Part shown: piece after piece, positions 14,182-15,037 of the stretch | Layout of the letters: every line of letters starts with the position of its first letter | Position numbering within the stretch: position 1 is the stretch's first letter | Source of the DNA: JAGNEJ01 sp043757865 | GTDB taxonomy: Bacteria > Verrucomicrobiota > Verrucomicrobiia > Verrucomicrobiales > V1-33 | Length of the DNA stretch: 15,037 nt | Direction of reading: 5' to 3' | Assembly (NCBI GenBank): GCA_043757865.1 | Contig: JAYVOP010000315.1 | Span: 1 to 15,037 of the forward strand | Notes under the pieces: generated by a model | What the model was told of the DNA's origin: nothing | The model's input: only the letters and a program-made list of their open reading frames with translations | The model's database searches: none | Position numbers and translations under genes: made by a program

Positions 14182-14858
14182 GATCAGTCACAAAGGTTTT
14201 AACTGCGGCAATCACCTCACTGAGACGTGGAAATTAGATCCCGAATGATGACGTGATCAATGACAGGCTCAGAGGCCACGTGATGCGAGCAGGAGTATAA
14301 TTTTCGCAGGAGGTCCAGGATTCCACGCGGTCCAGGTAAATTCCCCCGGTCTTTTGGTGATGCTATTTTACAGGGAGACTGGAAAGGGTCCACCTCCCAT
14401 TCTTATTACCCAGTGTGAACCGTGCCCTGACGCCCAAGGCAGTGACGACTCGGCACGGGTTCTGGATCGCGCAAATAAAACGGTGGCCTCCAAACGGCAT
14501 TACGGTTGGCTGCACGTCTTACGTTGATTGTTGCGCTAGATTTTTTCGACACCCATTAAAATGTCACAGCATTTTCAGATATGAAGTTTTTTTAAGAAAG
14601 GTCAGGAAGTGCTGCAGTTTTCGGCGCGCAGTAGTGTTTGTTAGGGTGAAGCGCGCCATTTTCGAGGCTAGTGTTAACTTTACCAACGCAGCAGAACTAC
14701 CGAAGTGAGATTGCGTGAGGCTCAGCGTTGCTCCATCTGAGGCTCAAGCCACGCCGCGCAAATTACTTTTCCTGCCACGGCAACCTCCTGAGTGGGAGCG
14801 TGCTTTATGAAGATGAGTCCTTTACGTAATCCAACTTACGTCATACCAAATTCAGATT
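14182..14858. other. region without recognisable gene
   Basis: Nothing convincing codes here. A 97-codon plus frame (GTG 14415 to 14708) gives a Cys/Arg/Phe-rich sequence unlike a normal protein and was rejected. Visible structure: an inverted repeat AACCGTGCC (14418-14426) with GGCACGGGTT (14452-14461), a direct repeat TGAGGCTCA at 14716-14724 and 14738-14746 (22-base period), and TTACGT at 14822-14827 and 14836-14841. Base composition is more A/T-rich than the flanking genes, with T-runs near 14540 and 14590. The last 150 bases must include the promoter of the gene starting at 14859. Confidence 0.5.
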
Positions 14859-15037
14859 ATGTCACCGGTATCTCTCCTCCAACGGTTGCCCTGCATGATA
14901 GGGCTGTTCGCCCTTTCTATATCCGATAGCACGGCCACTACTTACGATGCTGCAGGAGACTTCTCGCCCGCCAGAAATCCCACGGGGGTCTGGAGCTATG
15001 GATATTCGCTCTCGCTGGGCAGCCCGCTGATTTTGCA
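14859..15037 (+). CDS. N-terminal part of a secreted protein, PEP-CTERM-type, cut by window edge
   Basis: ATG 14859-14861 opens a frame of 59 codons that stays open to the window end. The product has a signal peptide (MSPVSLLQRLPCMIGLFALS, cleavage probably near residue 26) followed by TTYDAAGDFSPARNPTGVWS and YGYSLSLGSPLIL. The pattern 'YDAAxDFSxxxNPxGVWSYGY' at the mature N-terminus is typical of PEP-CTERM domain proteins of Verrucomicrobiota and Planctomycetes; the sorting signal itself lies outside the window. An internal ATG at codon 13 (14895) would also leave a usable signal peptide. No Shine-Dalgarno is seen (ATTCAGATT before the ATG). Direct repeats 110-145 bases upstream may be regulatory. 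Confidence 0.65.
   Translation, partial: MSPVSLLQRLPCMIGLFALSISDSTATTYDAAGDFSPARNPTGVWSYGYSLSLGSPLIL

Noticed and set aside
14415..14708. 97-codon plus-strand open frame starting with GTG
   Set aside because: Composition is rich in Cys, Arg and Phe with no domain, signal or Shine-Dalgarno, and it lies in a low-quality intergenic stretch; it is probably a chance frame.
1..15037. CRISPR array, rRNA, intact insertion sequence or phage genes
   Set aside because: No regularly spaced repeats, rRNA-like sequence, transposase domain or phage protein was seen anywhere in the window.

Overview
The window looks like chromosome from a GC-rich bacterium of the Verrucomicrobiota, or a close PVC-group relative. 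The evidence is a PEP-CTERM protein with an Arg-rich tail, a PstS-like protein typed by 'ITGSTAFR', a formylglycine sulfatase, remnants of a LamG-type surface protein, a Rho factor with a long Lys/Ala/Pro extension, and many starts without a clear Shine-Dalgarno. The assignment is inference from gene content, not from a marker gene.

Layout. From 5259 down to 1 almost everything reads on the minus strand: a PEP-CTERM secreted protein, a PstS-like binding protein, an unrecognised exported protein, a PhoB-type response regulator, a PhoR-type kinase lacking membrane segments, and the first 41 codons of a membrane protein cut by the window edge. This resembles a phosphate-sensing and envelope locus. 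Positions 5260-6030 hold no intact gene but show coding-like fragments in shifting frames. Positions 6091-7325 (minus) encode an exported rhodanese fused to a metal-binding HMA domain, and an exported thioredoxin-fold protein. Gluconokinase (7497-8018, plus) meets a MacB/FtsX-like permease (8015-9196, minus) tail to tail, and one CTAG supplies both stop codons. Then yebC and rho follow on the plus strand, 33 bases apart and probably cotranscribed. A sulfatase (12351-13829, minus) converges on rho. Beyond it lie a frameshifted LamG-type gene remnant, about 680 bases with no recognisable gene, and the start of a second secreted protein cut by the right edge.

How the genes may work together. PhoB/PhoR would respond to phosphate and could control the PstS-like and PEP-CTERM genes; an 11-base-spaced direct repeat upstream of the PstS-like gene is a weak candidate binding site. 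The rhodanese-HMA and thioredoxin proteins probably handle thiols, sulfane sulfur or metals outside the cytoplasm. YebC-family proteins help ribosomes through polyproline, and here yebC directly precedes a Rho whose first 255 residues are full of proline runs.

Most unusual points: the Rho architecture (three H1-like Lys/Ala repeats and no visible N-terminal helical domain) beside yebC; an exact 17-base palindromic sequence shared by two distant intergenic hairpins; a kinase with a TTG start directly behind, and in frame with, the regulator's stop; and two decayed gene regions. No CRISPR array, rRNA, complete tRNA or intact insertion sequence was seen.
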